Assembly: GCA_003550305.1 (NCBI GenBank)
Contig: QKYT01000224.1
Span: 56,347-120,346 of the forward strand
DNA length: 64,000 nucleotides
Direction of reading: 5' to 3'
Source: Glomus cerebriforme
Taxonomy: Eukaryota > Glomeromycota > Glomeromycetes > Glomerales > Glomeraceae
This document shows positions 1 through 12,900 of this stretch, one piece after another. A program made the position numbers and the translations under genes. How positions within the stretch are numbered: the first letter of the stretch is position 1; each line of letters starts with the position of its first letter. The notes under the pieces are model-generated. The model was given only the letters and a program-made list of their open reading frames with translations, had not been told where the DNA came from and searched no databases.

Positions 1-2660
1 AAAAAAAAAAGAAGTAACAAAATATAACTTACTTGTAAAACTGAAATGAAGAGATGTCATTGAGATCTAAAGAAAAAAATAAATGAGAAATCCAAAGGTC
101 ACCGAAATGAATAGTTGCTGCTGAATTCTTAAGAAAAAAGATAAAAGAGAGATCTAAGATCATTGAAATGAAGAGTTACCACCGAGATCTAAAAAAATGA
201 AGTTAGAACAAAATGGAAAGATGAAATGAAAAATAAAAAAAAAAAAAAAGACCCACCTGCTGTGAAACTGAACCCAGAATCGGATGTATGATAACGAATT
301 AATTTTTGATTTTTTTTTGTTTATAATTTATAAAACTATAAATAATATTTGTTTTATTTTTTTTTCTTATTATTTTCTTATTATTTTAGAAGAAAGAAAA
401 AAAAATAAGAAAGAAAAGAACCCTACTTAAAAAGGAAAAGAAACCAATTTACCAATCTAAAAATTTTTTAAAAAAGGTAATGAATGTACTGTATTTTGAA
501 AATTCTTAAGGATAGTCATTAAATTGGATTGTATTTTTTTATGGACAATTAATATTAAAAAAAAATTTAAAAATTCTTATTATTAAACAATTAGAAGATA
601 ATATAAATTTAATTAATTATACTTATAATGTTGTATATCCAAAAATTTTTTAATAAAAATTTTTTATTATAAAATATATACTTAATAATAGGAATTATAT
701 ATTATAAATTTAAATTTATTATTATATATATAATTAAATCTTTATTTTATATATATTTTTAAGCTATAAATATTAAACTGTTGATGTAATCAACAGATAA
801 ATGCTAGTTAATTTTAAATATTTAGTTTATCTATATTATCTTTATACTTTAATTTTATTTTAATTAATCTATCTGCTTTTTATTATTTAAATTGCCAATA
901 TATTTTTTAACTTTAATAAAATTTTATTTGATTTTTTTATAATATAAGATATTAAGAATATTTAAAATTAGAAAGCAATTTTTTAATTTCAATAGCTTTT
1001 TGAAATTTGTATGAATATTTACAAATAAGTAAAAGAATATAAATAACTTTAAGTTCTACTTTTGTAAATAAGAATCAGCCATTTATAATATTACTTAAAA
1101 AAGAAAATATATGGATAATTAATAAGAATCTAATTTAAATATATATAAGAAATTATCAGTATATACTTTCAGTTTATTTATTATTGAAAAAGAATTTAAG
1201 AAGTAAAAGTTTTAAACTTTAGATATTTTATTATAAATATCTTTAAGCTTCTTATTAATAATAATATTTAATATTTTTTATATATGCATTGATTAAATAA
1301 ATGCCAATTATATACTATTAATTATCATATTCCAATATTATATATAATTTAATGAAATAAATTTAAATTACTTTTTTTTTTAAATGTTATAATAATTAAT
1401 ACAACTGATTTTTACTAAATATTTTAATTACAAAATTATTATAGTTAAAATAATTAAGCAGTTAATTAAAATAATTAGTTAAATAATTAGTTAATTATAT
1501 TATAATTACAACTGGTTAATAATAACTATTACTAAAATTATAAAAATAAAAAATTTAAAATAATAATATTACTATAATATTATATTTAGTAGTTATTACT
1601 TTTTTTTATTAAAATAAATCCTAAAATTCTAATTTTTAAATAATTTTTTATTATTTATTTAGTATTTGACTAATATTATTATAATTCTAGTTTAAAAATA
1701 TATAAAACTAATTATTATTTGCATTTAAATTATAACAAAAAAAAATAGCATAAAATCTTAAAAAAATAAGCAAAGATAATATAATTAAAAGTGAAAATTA
1801 TAATAATATAAATAAAAGAAAGAAAATGAGTTAAAACTTAAAACAGACTTGTATGAATTTATTTAATTTACAATAAATGATTCTTTACTAATTAGTAATT
1901 TTTACAATTTATCTATATAATTTATAAAGATTTTTAGATTTTTTTTTTAAAAAAAAAAAGTAATTATAATTTAATAATAAAAATTTTTCAGAACTTCTAA
2001 AAATGGTTAATACTGTACAACAAGAGCTAATATGGCATTTAATAAATTATAATTTGTAATCCTAGCCAAAATTAGATAATATAATTCAAATATTCCTACA
2101 TATTCACTCCTCTAAACCGAGAAGTATGAGTGCACAAATGAATAATTTTCTTGAATAATCAAAAAAATATTCATGAATAACTTAATACTTAATGATGCGG
2201 AAGTTCAAATTTATGGAAAATTTATCTTTTTTTTTTGAAAGACAATAAAATGACATATTTTGGAGATAAAGATTTACAATGAACGAGAATATACTATTTT
2301 TTGTTCCGATTCAATTCCGGATAAGCCGGAAATTTTTCCGAAAAAAAAAACTTTTTAATAAAATTAGCCACCTAAAAAGACATTAATTTCGGTGGCATTG
2401 TTCGAAAAGATATATATAGATATTTGTAGAACCTAGAAAAAAAGCAATTTGTACATAGTTCGTGTAACGTTGTCCATTTGACGCTTTATTTGGTCAGCTT
2501 ACAAGCTGCAGTCCGGTTTTTTGTACATGGATTACTACTTTGCTGCCATTTTCCACTAATATAATAATAAACTTGCGTGAGGCTTTATCGCAGCTCAATT
2601 TTCTTTTCTTTATCGTAAAAAAAAAAGTTCTTTATTTTTCAACGGTAAAATCGAATAGTA
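1..2660. other. AT-rich gene-free left flank and MED25 upstream region
   Basis: I see no supportable coding exon here. The sequence is dominated by A/T runs, with short tandem repeats at about 42-235 and a small perfect hairpin at 778-796 (CTGTTGAT, 3-base loop, ATCAACAG). From about 2100 the composition becomes less extreme and includes CCGGAAATTTTTCCG-like stretches, which probably marks the promoter and 5' leader of the MED25 gene that starts at 2661. Confidence 0.6.
42..235 (+). repeat. 61-bp tandem repeat, about three copies
   Basis: The motif TGAAATGA/CGAAATGA recurs at 42, 103, 164 and 224, a 60-61 bp spacing. Each unit continues with a GAGATCTAA-type segment and an A-rich tail. The copies are degenerate (roughly 70-80 percent alike by eye). 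No coding potential was found. Confidence 0.6.
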
Positions 2661-5600
2661 ATGCCACAAAAGATCAATTTGGTTATCGTCGTTCTAGACG
2701 GTAGTTATCTTCTAGAGGAGCACTTTGAGACTATTTTTGAGGCTTATCTTGAACCTATACTCAAGTAAGTAATAAAGAAACTTTTTTTTTTTTAAATTAT
2801 AATAAAATTTATCGATAAATCTTAATACGCTGGAAGTTCTTTTATAGAATCTTTTTATTTAGTTTTGCGTTTGTAATAATTTAATTTTACAAAAATCTTT
2901 TTCAGACATATGAAACAACAACAAATTATAATAGATAAAGAAGATAAAGAGAAAAAGGGAGAAATGGAAAAAAGCAAAATCACAGTAAGATTAATCTTTT
3001 TTAGCTTATCAAATTCTCTTAGTGAAATGCTATCATACCCAAACTATAATATCTTTAACATAGCCCAAGTTGAAATGTGGACTTATTGTTTTTGGAAACT
3101 ACGAACCTATTTCGCGGTCTCCGGTCACAACATATTATTTTGAAGAAAATTTATCACAATTCGAAAAGCTTATAGCGGGTATAGAATTCGAAGACGGTGG
3201 TATGAGAGAAAATGCAGTGGCCGAAGGTTTAGTTGCTGCGCTAGAGGTAACTAACTTTGATAGATTTAGTTTTTTTTTCATATATGATATTATATATTAA
3301 CACGTATTTCTTAATAGATGTTTGATACATACAAATGTCAAATGAAGCCTGAGACACCTGAAACAACTGAAATAATAAGGCATTGCCTTCTTATATCAAA
3401 CAGTCACCCATGTTCTGACCTTGTTCATCGAAATCATAATGAAAAATACGATCAATATTCTATGAAACAAATCGTAGAAGAAATGAAAAACGTATGTAAA
3501 AGCTTCCTATGTTAATTGAATTTTAAACAATCTAATATAATATGTCTATTATTTAAATTTAGCAAAAAATCCATTTCTCGTTAATAACTCCAGAAAGAAA
3601 TTTTACGGAGTTAGAAGAAATTGTATTAGAGGTATAATTATAAATTATCTTATGTCAAATTTCATTAATTTTACTATCTTCATATTCATTTTCTCAATGG
3701 GTTTGAAATATAATAATTAAAGGTCAATCAAGGCGTTGAAGTTCATAATGCCACGGATGTGATAAATTCATCTCATGTAGTGAAGTTAGCAGGTTTTAAG
3801 CCGCCCTTTACACATCCAAAAGAAGGTAAATTTATTTGATTTTTTTATTCTTAAATTTTTATAATATATAATTTAAATTATTAATACATAAATAAATAAA
3901 TATATATATATAAATTAGTATCTACAGCACAAAAGAGGAAACGCGAAGATTCGACGAGTTCCACGGGTACCAATGACCAGCAGATATCATCTGCTCAAAA
4001 TTCGGGTAATGAAGCCAAAAAAGTAAAACTCGAACAGACACAAGAACTTGTAAAAGGTCAGCCACCTATTCTTAATGGTCAGTTACCTGGACAACAACCT
4101 CTGCAGTCTTTATCATCAATCAAGAAGGATCAAGACCAAACAACTGCTGTACAAAATCCTTCTGAACATAATCAGTCAAATAGTCAGCTACCTGTTGTCA
4201 ATACGATAACCCCTACACCTAAATTACAGACGCCGGCAGTTTCGACTGCTACGACATCAAATACAAACGCTACTCCAACGCAAGTTATGCCGATTCCACC
4301 GAATGTAATTACCCAAACACAGCAACCTGTTAAAATAACTAATCCTGCCCCAAACAATGTTGCTGCAGTGCAGATGCAATCATCTGCTCCTACTGGAACA
4401 ACACCTCGACCGCCTCAACGGCCTGCATTTGCCTCGCAGCAAGCTATATCAGGTTCTATACTTGCTCGTCCCCAACAGAATATTTCTGGGGTTAAAATAC
4501 CACCTAATCATGCACAATTACATGCATTTTTGTCTGCAATGACACCAGAACGACGTAATCAGTATTTGGCTACCTTGCAAGCACAAACTATTCGAAACAA
4601 TCCTAATTTTAGAAACGCAATTAATGCACAGCAAATTAGCAATCAATTGCTTCAACAGAATACATTACTCCAACATGAGTTGGCTGCAAGTCAACAAAAC
4701 CTTGCGAACGTTTTGGTTAGAAGTCATAATCAGCAACTAAATCTTGGGCTTCCGCTCCAAAATGGAACGCAAGTAAATATTGGTCAACAACAAATTGGGA
4801 ACTTTTCGGCTGCTCCCATAAATGAAGCAGTAAGTACGCAGGCTCTTAATGGATTTGCTACATCTGCCGCTTTAAATATCGCGGTTACTGCGCAACAGAT
4901 TGGTGCGTTTAATGCATCGACAGCTCCTACGAGCAATTCCGCTAGTACTGTTGGTTATACTACCGGATCAACGTCTGTTGGTGCGATAAATGCGCAATTT
5001 GGAGGAAACACTACCGCTACGAATAGTGCACAATTGCCTGTATCTACTATGATTAATAATGTTGGACAAACTGTTAATGTGACTACTGGAGTTATAGGAC
5101 AAATGGCAACTTCAATGAATGGTGGAATTCGTCCTAATCTTCCTCAAAAGAAAATTAATGCATTATGGAGTGGTCATATCGCGTGGTCGACCAACAACGG
5201 CGTACAAAAACGCGAACTTACTTGCCAAGTATCTGCTTTCCCAGTTTCAACCAAAAAGGCTGCGCCAATTTCACAAATAGATTAGTAAGTACTATTTAAG
5301 ATTATTTAAAGATGCCAATATTAAAGGTTTTATTATTGATACAGTATTTTATTTAAATTTAAAGTATGATTTCATACTGGCCAGATAAAATGGAAATTGC
5401 TGGCCTTAATTATGCTAAAGATGTTATAAACAATGCTAGTTCAAATCCCAAAATTGTATCATTTTTGCCAAATCCTTCAACTAATATCCAAGAAAATAAT
5501 AGTACTTTTGGAGTTTTGATGCGAATTTTGGAAGGAAAGAAAGTGGTAAGTAAAAAGTGTATAATTTATAAGATGTAATTATAAATAACATAATTTGCCA

Positions 5601-6246
5601 CATTTATTATTAATTTAGGCTGCTTTTGTACGCTTTCCCAATGCTCCAAATCCAAATGGAGGTATAGTTCTTTTTACTAATAATGGACCAGCTAATGCAC
5701 CAAAACTTGTTGGTCTGCTCTTTTTGGATACACCATTGCCAATAAATGCAACAATTTCGCAAGCACCACAAATTCGACCTTCATCACAAGCTTTACAATT
5801 ACAAATTATTCAACAAGCGTTAAGATCTCAGCAGCAGCAACAGCAGCAGCAGCAGCAGCAGCAACAGCAACAGCAACAACCGGCGATGCAAATACAAGCA
5901 ACAGCTGCAGCAGTTTTACAACAAAATGCTCTTCAACAACAACAAAAACTTGCGTTACAAACGCAACATATGCAACAAATGCTTCAGCAAGGTCGACAAG
6001 TTATTCAACCTACCATGTTGCAAAATCCACAAGCGGGAACTGATATCAAATCACAAATTTATCATCGCATGCAATTACTTAGAAATAGCAATCCTGGTAT
6101 GTAAACTATTTATTTATTTTTACAACATTTTTTGAGTACGTAAATAATTTTTTTTTTTGCACATGTAAAAAGGTCTTTCTGCACAACAAGTTGCAGCCCT
6201 AATGCAGCAGCAGCGACAACGGTCTCAACAACAACCAACTCAATAA
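2661..6246 (+). CDS. MED25: Mediator complex subunit 25 (MED25), vWA and ACID domains
   Basis: This is an RNA polymerase II Mediator subunit that binds activators in the nucleus. I assemble ten exons: 2661-2764, 2906-2984, 3064-3246, 3318-3491, 3563-3631, 3723-3825, 3919-5284, 5365-5545, 5619-6096 and 6173-6246, giving 936 aa in continuous frame. Residues 1 to about 215 follow the MED25 von Willebrand A fold (VIVVLDGSYLLEEHFE at the start, then GLIVFGNYEP, AEGLVAALE, HFSLITPER). A Gln/Asn/Thr-rich linker follows. Residues about 650-800 resemble the activator-interaction (ACID/PTOV) domain, with LWSGHIAW, GVLMRILEGKKVAAFVRFP and KLVGLLFL. A pure polyQ run lies near residue 825. The start is the first ATG that gives the vWA strand. 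It converges on the Mis14 gene. Confidence 0.88.
5828..5880 (+). repeat. CAG/CAA polyglutamine microsatellite inside MED25
   Basis: A run of CAG and CAA codons encodes about 17 consecutive glutamines in exon 9 of MED25, followed by more Gln-rich sequence. The nearly pure CAG core makes length variation between nuclei or strains likely. That is an inference. Confidence 0.9.
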
Positions 6247-6949
6247 AGTATTGATGGTTGTTTTTTTAAAAAAACATCTCAAAGACATTTTGGAATAATA
6301 TCTTGAAATATTTTGTATTTGTTACCAACAAAACCGCAAACAAAAAAAAAAAAAAATAATATATAGCAATGGCTAATATAATTGAATTAACTGTTGTAAT
6401 AATTACTTTATTATAAATTCCCATTGCTATTATTTTTGTAGTTTAGTAGATAATAGCTTAATATATATTAACATGGTAGTGGTTTGTTACATACATATAA
6501 GAAAACCAAAAAAACTTTTTATTCTTTTCTGGCGTAAGTCAGAATTTGTTTATTATATATAAACCGAAAAAAAAACACAAAAAAAAAAAAACAAAAAAAA
6601 AAGGTGAATATTTTCTGATATATGTTTTTATTTAATAACAACAATATATTAGAATTATATTGTAAAAAAACCAAAAGTCACTTTCTTTTTCAAATTTTCA
6701 AATTTTATTTTATATTTATATTTATGTTAGAAAAAAGTTTGTTTTATAATGTAATTAAAAAAATTACTTTTTATCAATTTATTCACAATTTTTCTCTCTT
6801 TAAATCTCCATTACATATCTGTAAAATTTATTTTATAATTGGAAATCTACTCTTGTATTGAATATCTTATTAATAAAGTCATTCAATTATAATTTGAACA
6901 AAAATTTTATTTTAAAGTCGTCCTTGAAATTAGTTAATAATTTAATGAT
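6247..6949. other. Convergent intergenic region, MED25/Mis14 3' ends
   Basis: This is AT-rich DNA with A-runs around 6338-6355 and 6570-6602. It must hold the 3' UTRs and polyadenylation signals of two converging genes. Short frames here (for example 6622-6861) have low-complexity Phe/Ile/Lys content and are not convincing genes. Confidence 0.6.
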
Positions 6950-7895
6950 TCAAGAGGTTAGATTATTTTGATTACATTTATTAATATCTGTAACAACAGT
7001 TTGGGCTCTTTCAAATCTTGACAAATTGGCAGATGTAGACTAGATTAACAATTAAAGTGAGTGAGTGATTCAAAATTTAATATTTGATGCATTATATTAA
7101 AAATTACCTTTTTTAGTTCTGTTAATAAAGTGAGACTTTGATCATACGTTTGAATAACGCGTTCAGGAAATTGTTCATCTTATGAAATATTAAGTTTTTA
7201 AAGCAAGTTTTAAATCTTATTGACAATTTGACTTAAACCCATTTTTCCAAACCCGAAAAAAAACAATTATCAAACAATGTACCATCAGCACGTTCAGAAT
7301 CAATTTGCATATCACAAACTTCCGCATCATCAATAACTTCGGCATGATTTTTCATAAAAGATTGTAATAATAAAATATCTTCAAATTTCTTTTTAATAAT
7401 TTCAGGTAAATTGCGCCGTTTTTCTGTTACTGTTAATGTCATATCATCAATATTTGATTCTAATGATATTAAATTCGATAAAAGATTTTCATCGAACGGT
7501 TCAACATCTATTTATAGTAGTATGAATTAGTACATTGTGATAAAAAAGAAAAAACGTTAGAGAAGATACAACACCTTTTTCTTCTAATGCTTTATCATAA
7601 GTCATTCCATTCACTTCAAAATTTGGAGAACACAATTTAAACGTGTCGTCAGCCCACTAATAAAAATGAAAAAATTAGTGTTGCAAAATATTTTCGGTCG
7701 TAACGCGTAAATTTGAATAATGAAATACACTAATACATTTGTAACAATAGAAGTAACTTGGGATTTTAATTCAAAATCAGTATCACCATCAAGATATTTT
7801 TGTATATAAGAAGAAATTAAATATTTTATCCCATTTTGAATAAATAATACATCTTCTATATCATCTACTTGTATTTTTGGGTGTTCTCTTTCCAT
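6950..7895 (-). CDS. Kinetochore protein Mis14/NSL1 (MIS12 complex)
   Basis: This is a subunit of the MIS12/MIND complex that links centromeric chromatin to the outer kinetochore. Five exons on the minus strand (7895-7737, 7656-7575, 7507-7283, 7178-7108, 7039-6950) give 208 aa in frame. The N-terminus IQVDDIEDVLFIQNGI matches the Mis14 start. The middle has the family block FEVNGM, then VEPFDENLLSNLISLESNI and LTVTEKRRNLP. The C-terminus resembles the Mis14 tail (YDQSLTLLTELKK, SRFERAQTVV). Intron 3 uses a GTACAT donor. Without it the frame stops early at 7233, so this junction is the least certain. It is divergent from the Myb gene with 204 bp between start codons. Confidence 0.8.
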
Positions 7896-8099
7896 TGCGT
7901 GTATTTATCAGGAAACTATAATTAATAGAAAAGAATGAAATGAATATATATGGTGAGTTCGTGTGTGCGAGTAAACGCGAAATTTTTAGTTAACCACGTG
8001 ATTCTAATCGTTGATTATCAAAATTATTTTCATTGGTAAATCATAACAAAAAAAATTTGCTATTTGGATTCAATTTCTTTAAAGTTTGTACATTTATAA

Positions 8100-9698
8100 A
8101 TGCAGTTTGTACAAATTTTCGGAATTGATACATCTCGTAAAACATTATTAATTACGCAATTTCATGTAAATTCTTTATTTCTTAAAAGATTCAATACTAC
8201 TTTAAACAGCACAGCAAACATTAACGCTAACGTAAGAATTGTCACCGATTTTAATAAGAATATTCCAATTTCTCCTTTGCTACATAAATTTTCACATCGT
8301 AAAATAATAATACATAATAAAAAATGGAATTATGAAGAAGATAATATACTTTTGAGAAGAGTAATAAGATATGGGTGGAAACATTGGGGAATCATATCAC
8401 AGGGTTTTACAAATCGATCTTCTTTAGATTGTTATTATCGTTACAGAAACAGTCTAAAATATTTAATAGACTATTCTTTTATATGTTCAATAAATCAATC
8501 ATCAATATTATCATTGACATCAAAAGAACAACAACAATTTTGGAAAAATTTAAGCGAAACAAATAATTTACAAAAATTTAGAACAAAATCTTTATCGTTA
8601 TTAAAACAATATTATATTAATATGCAAAAATTTTCAAGAGAACAGCGACCATTATTACCAATTAATTATAATTTAGTTTTACAAACCAGTAAAAAAATTA
8701 AAGAAAATAATAATGAAGATTCTTTATTTATTACAAAAAATAAACCTTGGACAGAAGCTGAAATTGAAAAATTGAAAATTTTATTATTAAGTTATGCTTC
8801 ATTAGACAATCAATTACTTCTTTATAATTCTCATAAAAAAAAAAATGTTATTTATAATTGGAAATTAATTAGTTCAAAATATTTTCCTAATAGGACCTTA
8901 AATAATGTTAAAAATAAGTGGCATAATATTCAATTAAGATTTCCTTGGACAAAACAAGAAGATCAAATTATTATTGATAGTGTAAAACAATTTGGTGAAA
9001 AAGATCATTGGGATAAAATTGCTTTAACAATTAATTCAAGTATTGTTACTTCAACAACTTCACCTAATTCTTCTTCCTTATTAACATCTGTTATTAGATC
9101 ACCGAGTCAATGTTTGGCTAGATGGAGAGATATATTAAAACCTTTAAAGTCAAAGCAAAAAAATTTTTCAGAATTTGAACATTTAACATTAAAAAAAGCA
9201 TTAAAAGAAACTCCTTTACTTAAAGGTAATAGAATCAATTGGAAATTTATTCATCAACATTATCTTCCAAATAGAACTCCAATACAATTATATAAACATT
9301 ATTATAATGTTATATGTAAACCTGATAAATGGAATTTACAAGAAGATGAACTTTTACTTAAAATTATCAAAGAATATTCTTTGGATAATGTTGATGTATG
9401 GAAAAAAATTGCTCAGAATATTCCTGGTAGAACTGCAATTCAATGTAGAAATAGATATATAAATAAGCTTGATCCTTCTTTAAAAAAAGGTCGTTATTCA
9501 GTAGAAGATCAATTTCAATTATTTATGTCAATTAAAAAAAATGGACATAGATGGTCTTTAGTTGCAAAAGATTTGGGTAGATCAAAAGTTGCTATAGCTA
9601 AAATATATAGTGCATGGAAATATCGCGATCAAGTTTATCCAAGAAGACGTAAAGGAGGTATAAATAGCATTTATGGTAAATTATTGAGCCACATTTAG
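8100..9698 (+). CDS. Multi-repeat Myb/SANT DNA-binding protein
   Basis: An intronless 532-aa frame carries about six Myb/SANT-like helix-turn-helix repeats, at residues about 75-120 (WNYEEDNILLRRV), 216-275 (PWTEAEIEKLKILL), 281-345 (PWTKQEDQIIIDSVKQFG), 355-405, 409-455 (IPGRTAIQCRNRYIN) and 463-510 (SVEDQFQLF). The fifth repeat is the most canonical and should contact DNA. The first 45 residues are basic and hydroxylated with almost no acidic residues (KRFNTTLNSTANINANVRIV), which resembles a mitochondrial presequence. That is an inference. It could alternatively be a SNAPc4-like or general nuclear Myb factor. The start is the first ATG. The 3' end faces the helicase gene 216 bp away. Confidence 0.8.
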   Translation: MQFVQIFGIDTSRKTLLITQFHVNSLFLKRFNTTLNSTANINANVRIVTDFNKNIPISPLLHKFSHRKIIIHNKKWNYEEDNILLRRVIRYGWKHWGIISQGFTNRSSLDCYYRYRNSLKYLIDYSFICSINQSSILSLTSKEQQQFWKNLSETNNLQKFRTKSLSLLKQYYINMQKFSREQRPLLPINYNLVLQTSKKIKENNNEDSLFITKNKPWTEAEIEKLKILLLSYASLDNQLLLYNSHKKKNVIYNWKLISSKYFPNRTLNNVKNKWHNIQLRFPWTKQEDQIIIDSVKQFGEKDHWDKIALTINSSIVTSTTSPNSSSLLTSVIRSPSQCLARWRDILKPLKSKQKNFSEFEHLTLKKALKETPLLKGNRINWKFIHQHYLPNRTPIQLYKHYYNVICKPDKWNLQEDELLLKIIKEYSLDNVDVWKKIAQNIPGRTAIQCRNRYINKLDPSLKKGRYSVEDQFQLFMSIKKNGHRWSLVAKDLGRSKVAIAKIYSAWKYRDQVYPRRRKGGINSIYGKLLSHI

Positions 9699-9914
9699 GA
9701 ATAAAAGAAACTTTTCTTGATCCATAAAATATTTATTTATTTTTTTTTTTTTGTACATGTATATATTAAAATAAGCAAAATTGAATAAAAATTTGTGGAT
9801 TATGAATGATGTATAGAATGTAATATAAATAATGATAATATCTAAAAGAAAAGCAAGTATAATACAGGAATGTGATGATGTAATCCATAATATGTTAGCC
9901 AATGGTTTGTCCAC

Positions 9915-12900
9915 TTATAAATCGTTATCTAATCTATCTAAAATCTCAACGATTCCTCTAACAAGTTTATCTTTAATTTTTTCATTGTTTTCGTTCAATT
10001 TTCCCGCTAAATTAAGTTTATCATTTTGAGTCAAAGTTGAATTATTATTATTGTTGTTAACATTAGTATCTAACCGTTCATAAACTTGAGCTAAACAATT
10101 TTCTAAGAAATATTTCAACTTATTCGCCAATTTAATTACCTTATCATTACCACCAAATTGTAACCACTCATCAATAGTAAGTAAAAGACAATTATTTTGT
10201 TGTCGAAGTTTAATTTCACCTCCAAATAAAATCACTGATAATGGATCAATCCTTGTGGTACTACGAAGATAAACTTGTTGTCCGCTTGTCTTAATCTTTG
10301 TTGAGTATGCATAAAGAGTTCCTATAGGTGCGAATAAACTTCCATCTGATTCACTTCCTATTATTCCGCAATCAGCACGATAACTTCTCGCTAATTTTGC
10401 TGCTCTTCCTTTATAATTCACTGATGCTGGATGAATAAATGTGATATTCTCATGTCGAGTTCGATAAGTTTTTTTTGATGTCTTCAAAGAAATATTTGGA
10501 TATACTCCCGCACAAATTAATGACCGAAGTAAAGGAAGACAGTTTGAATTCACATTATATTCAGGTGGTCCTAACGCAAGACCTCTTGGCCCATAATCTT
10601 TTTGCGGATAATGTTTTGGTACAACTCCTGCACGTTCCAAAAGATTCAACAATTGAATTTTAACTTGTTCAATTGTTTGTAAACTAGTTCTATTTAAGAA
10701 ATTATCCGTACAAAACTTATTAACTTCACGAAAATTTCCTGACGAATGAAGTTCATACCAAGCTTTATAAGCATTCAATATAGCAAAGTGATCACTAAAT
10801 AAACCCTGAGCCCAATGTACTTTAACTTCATCAGCTCTTTCCTTTGCTTGCGGAGGCGATAAGAACGGACTTTTTGATGATATACAAGCAGCGATGGTTA
10901 AAATCGGATCCAAACATTGAAATATTGCTCCCAAAAGTACCATTTTACCTAAACCCGGTTCCATAGGGAGTGTGGCTAATACTTTTCCTAATGGAGTTAA
11001 TTCTTCCGTAGAGTCTAATGCTTGTAATGATCTTAAGTTTTCTAAAGCCGCCGAAACACTTGCATGATCTGGTGGTTGAATAGCTTGTGCAAGAACATCT
11101 CCAATAGTGGTTGGAAGATCAAGTGCTTTAATGTGAAGACAAATTTCTTGTAAATCAGATCTTAACATCTCTGGTGTGGAATAACCTTCAAGATTTTGAT
11201 ATCTAGCACGTGACATCATTACATAATATTCTCCTTCACGCACACGGCCTGCTCTACCAGAACGTTGACGTGAATTCGATTGACTTATCCACGTAGTAAC
11301 TAAGTTTGTCATTCGTTTAGACGGATCATATCTTTTTTCTTTTACTTTACCGGAATCAACTACATGTACAACATCTTGAATGGTTATAGAAGTTTCTGCT
11401 ATGTTAGTAGCAAGAATAATTTTTCGCAGGTTCGGATTCGGTAAAGGCTCAAAAACTTCTTGCTGTGATAAAGATGGAAGCGAAGAGTGTAACATGTGAA
11501 TACGGAAAAGTAGCTGATCAGAAAAATTAATACCAAGTGGATTAGGAGTAGTTGTTAATAATCGATTAAGAGCCATAATTTCTTCCCAACCAGGTAAGAA
11601 AACAAGGATAGCTCCTTCTTCTGTTGTATTAATAATGTGAGCAATCACTAAAGAAATTAAATGATAAGGAATTTCTGCATCGATTTGTTCATCATTTTGT
11701 TTTAAAACTGTCCCAGTTGATGATGATCCAATTGATGAATTATCATTATCATCAATCTCACTGCTATGACTATCAATTTCATCGCTATCTATGTCCATTG
11801 CAAGATATTTTCCTTGTATTGTGCTCTTTGGTGAAACAAATCTTGTGGGTGGAGATTTTTTTGGCTGAAGAATTTTCATTTCACGATCGATATATTTCAA
11901 TGTATCTTTATTATCTAATTGATGAGCGTAAAGGTTTCGAAGTTTTTTTACAAAATCTTCTATGAAATATTGTTGAACAGGATAAATTTTTCCCGGAACT
12001 CGAACAACAGGGCATCTCCCATTAGTGAAGAAATCACCAAAGTATTCAGCAAAAATTCCTGTATCGATTGTAGCACTCATTAAAATTAATTTAATTGGAG
12101 GTCGTTCGTTACGACGTCTTTCGTGAAGGATTCTTTTTAAAATAACCAAAAGAAAATCAGCATTCATATCCCTTTCATGAACTTCATCAACAACAATATG
12201 AGTAACTCCTTCCAATACATCTTTTCCATTCTTTTCTTCATGCATTCTTCGTAGGAATACACCTGTAGTACAATATAAGATACTTCCAGCTGAAGCTGGC
12301 ATAATACTTTCAAATCGAACTTGATATCCAACAGAAGATCCAAGTTTTTCCGAACGTTCATATGCGACTCTTTGTGCTACCGAAATAGCAGCAATTCTTC
12401 TTGGTTGAGTGACGATAATATTACATCGAGCTCCTTGACGTTTAATAATTTCTTTTTCGAATATCAATTGAGGTAATTGTGTTGTTTTACCACAACCAGT
12501 TGAACCGACAACCACAGTTACAGGATTGCTTTCAATCGCATCTAAAATAGTATTAGCGTAAGAACTTATTGGAAGTTGAGAACGATTAAAACGAAGTTGT
12601 TCAGTGTCTGGAGAATTGAGATAATTTTGATAAGTTTCAAAAAGACGATCAGATTTTGCATTAAGGAAATTATTTGTTAATAGTTCTTGATTCATATTCC
12701 CTTTCTTATTATAAATTTGATCTAAACTATTCTTTTCCATTTTTTCTCTTTTGTCCATAATAATATCCTCATCATTTCTTTGAAAAGTATCGGCTTGTTG
12801 CAACTCTGAAACTAAATTATTCAATGCTTTGCAAGTTTGATTACTCATTTGAACACTAATAAATGGAGCAGGTTTTGGAGAAGTAGCTTCTTTTGATTTT

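Noticed and set aside
7233..7442. Mis14 gene ending at 7233 with C-terminus SGLEKWV
   Set aside because: Splicing at 7282/7179 gives two more exons that match the known Mis14 C-terminus, so the early stop is probably intronic.
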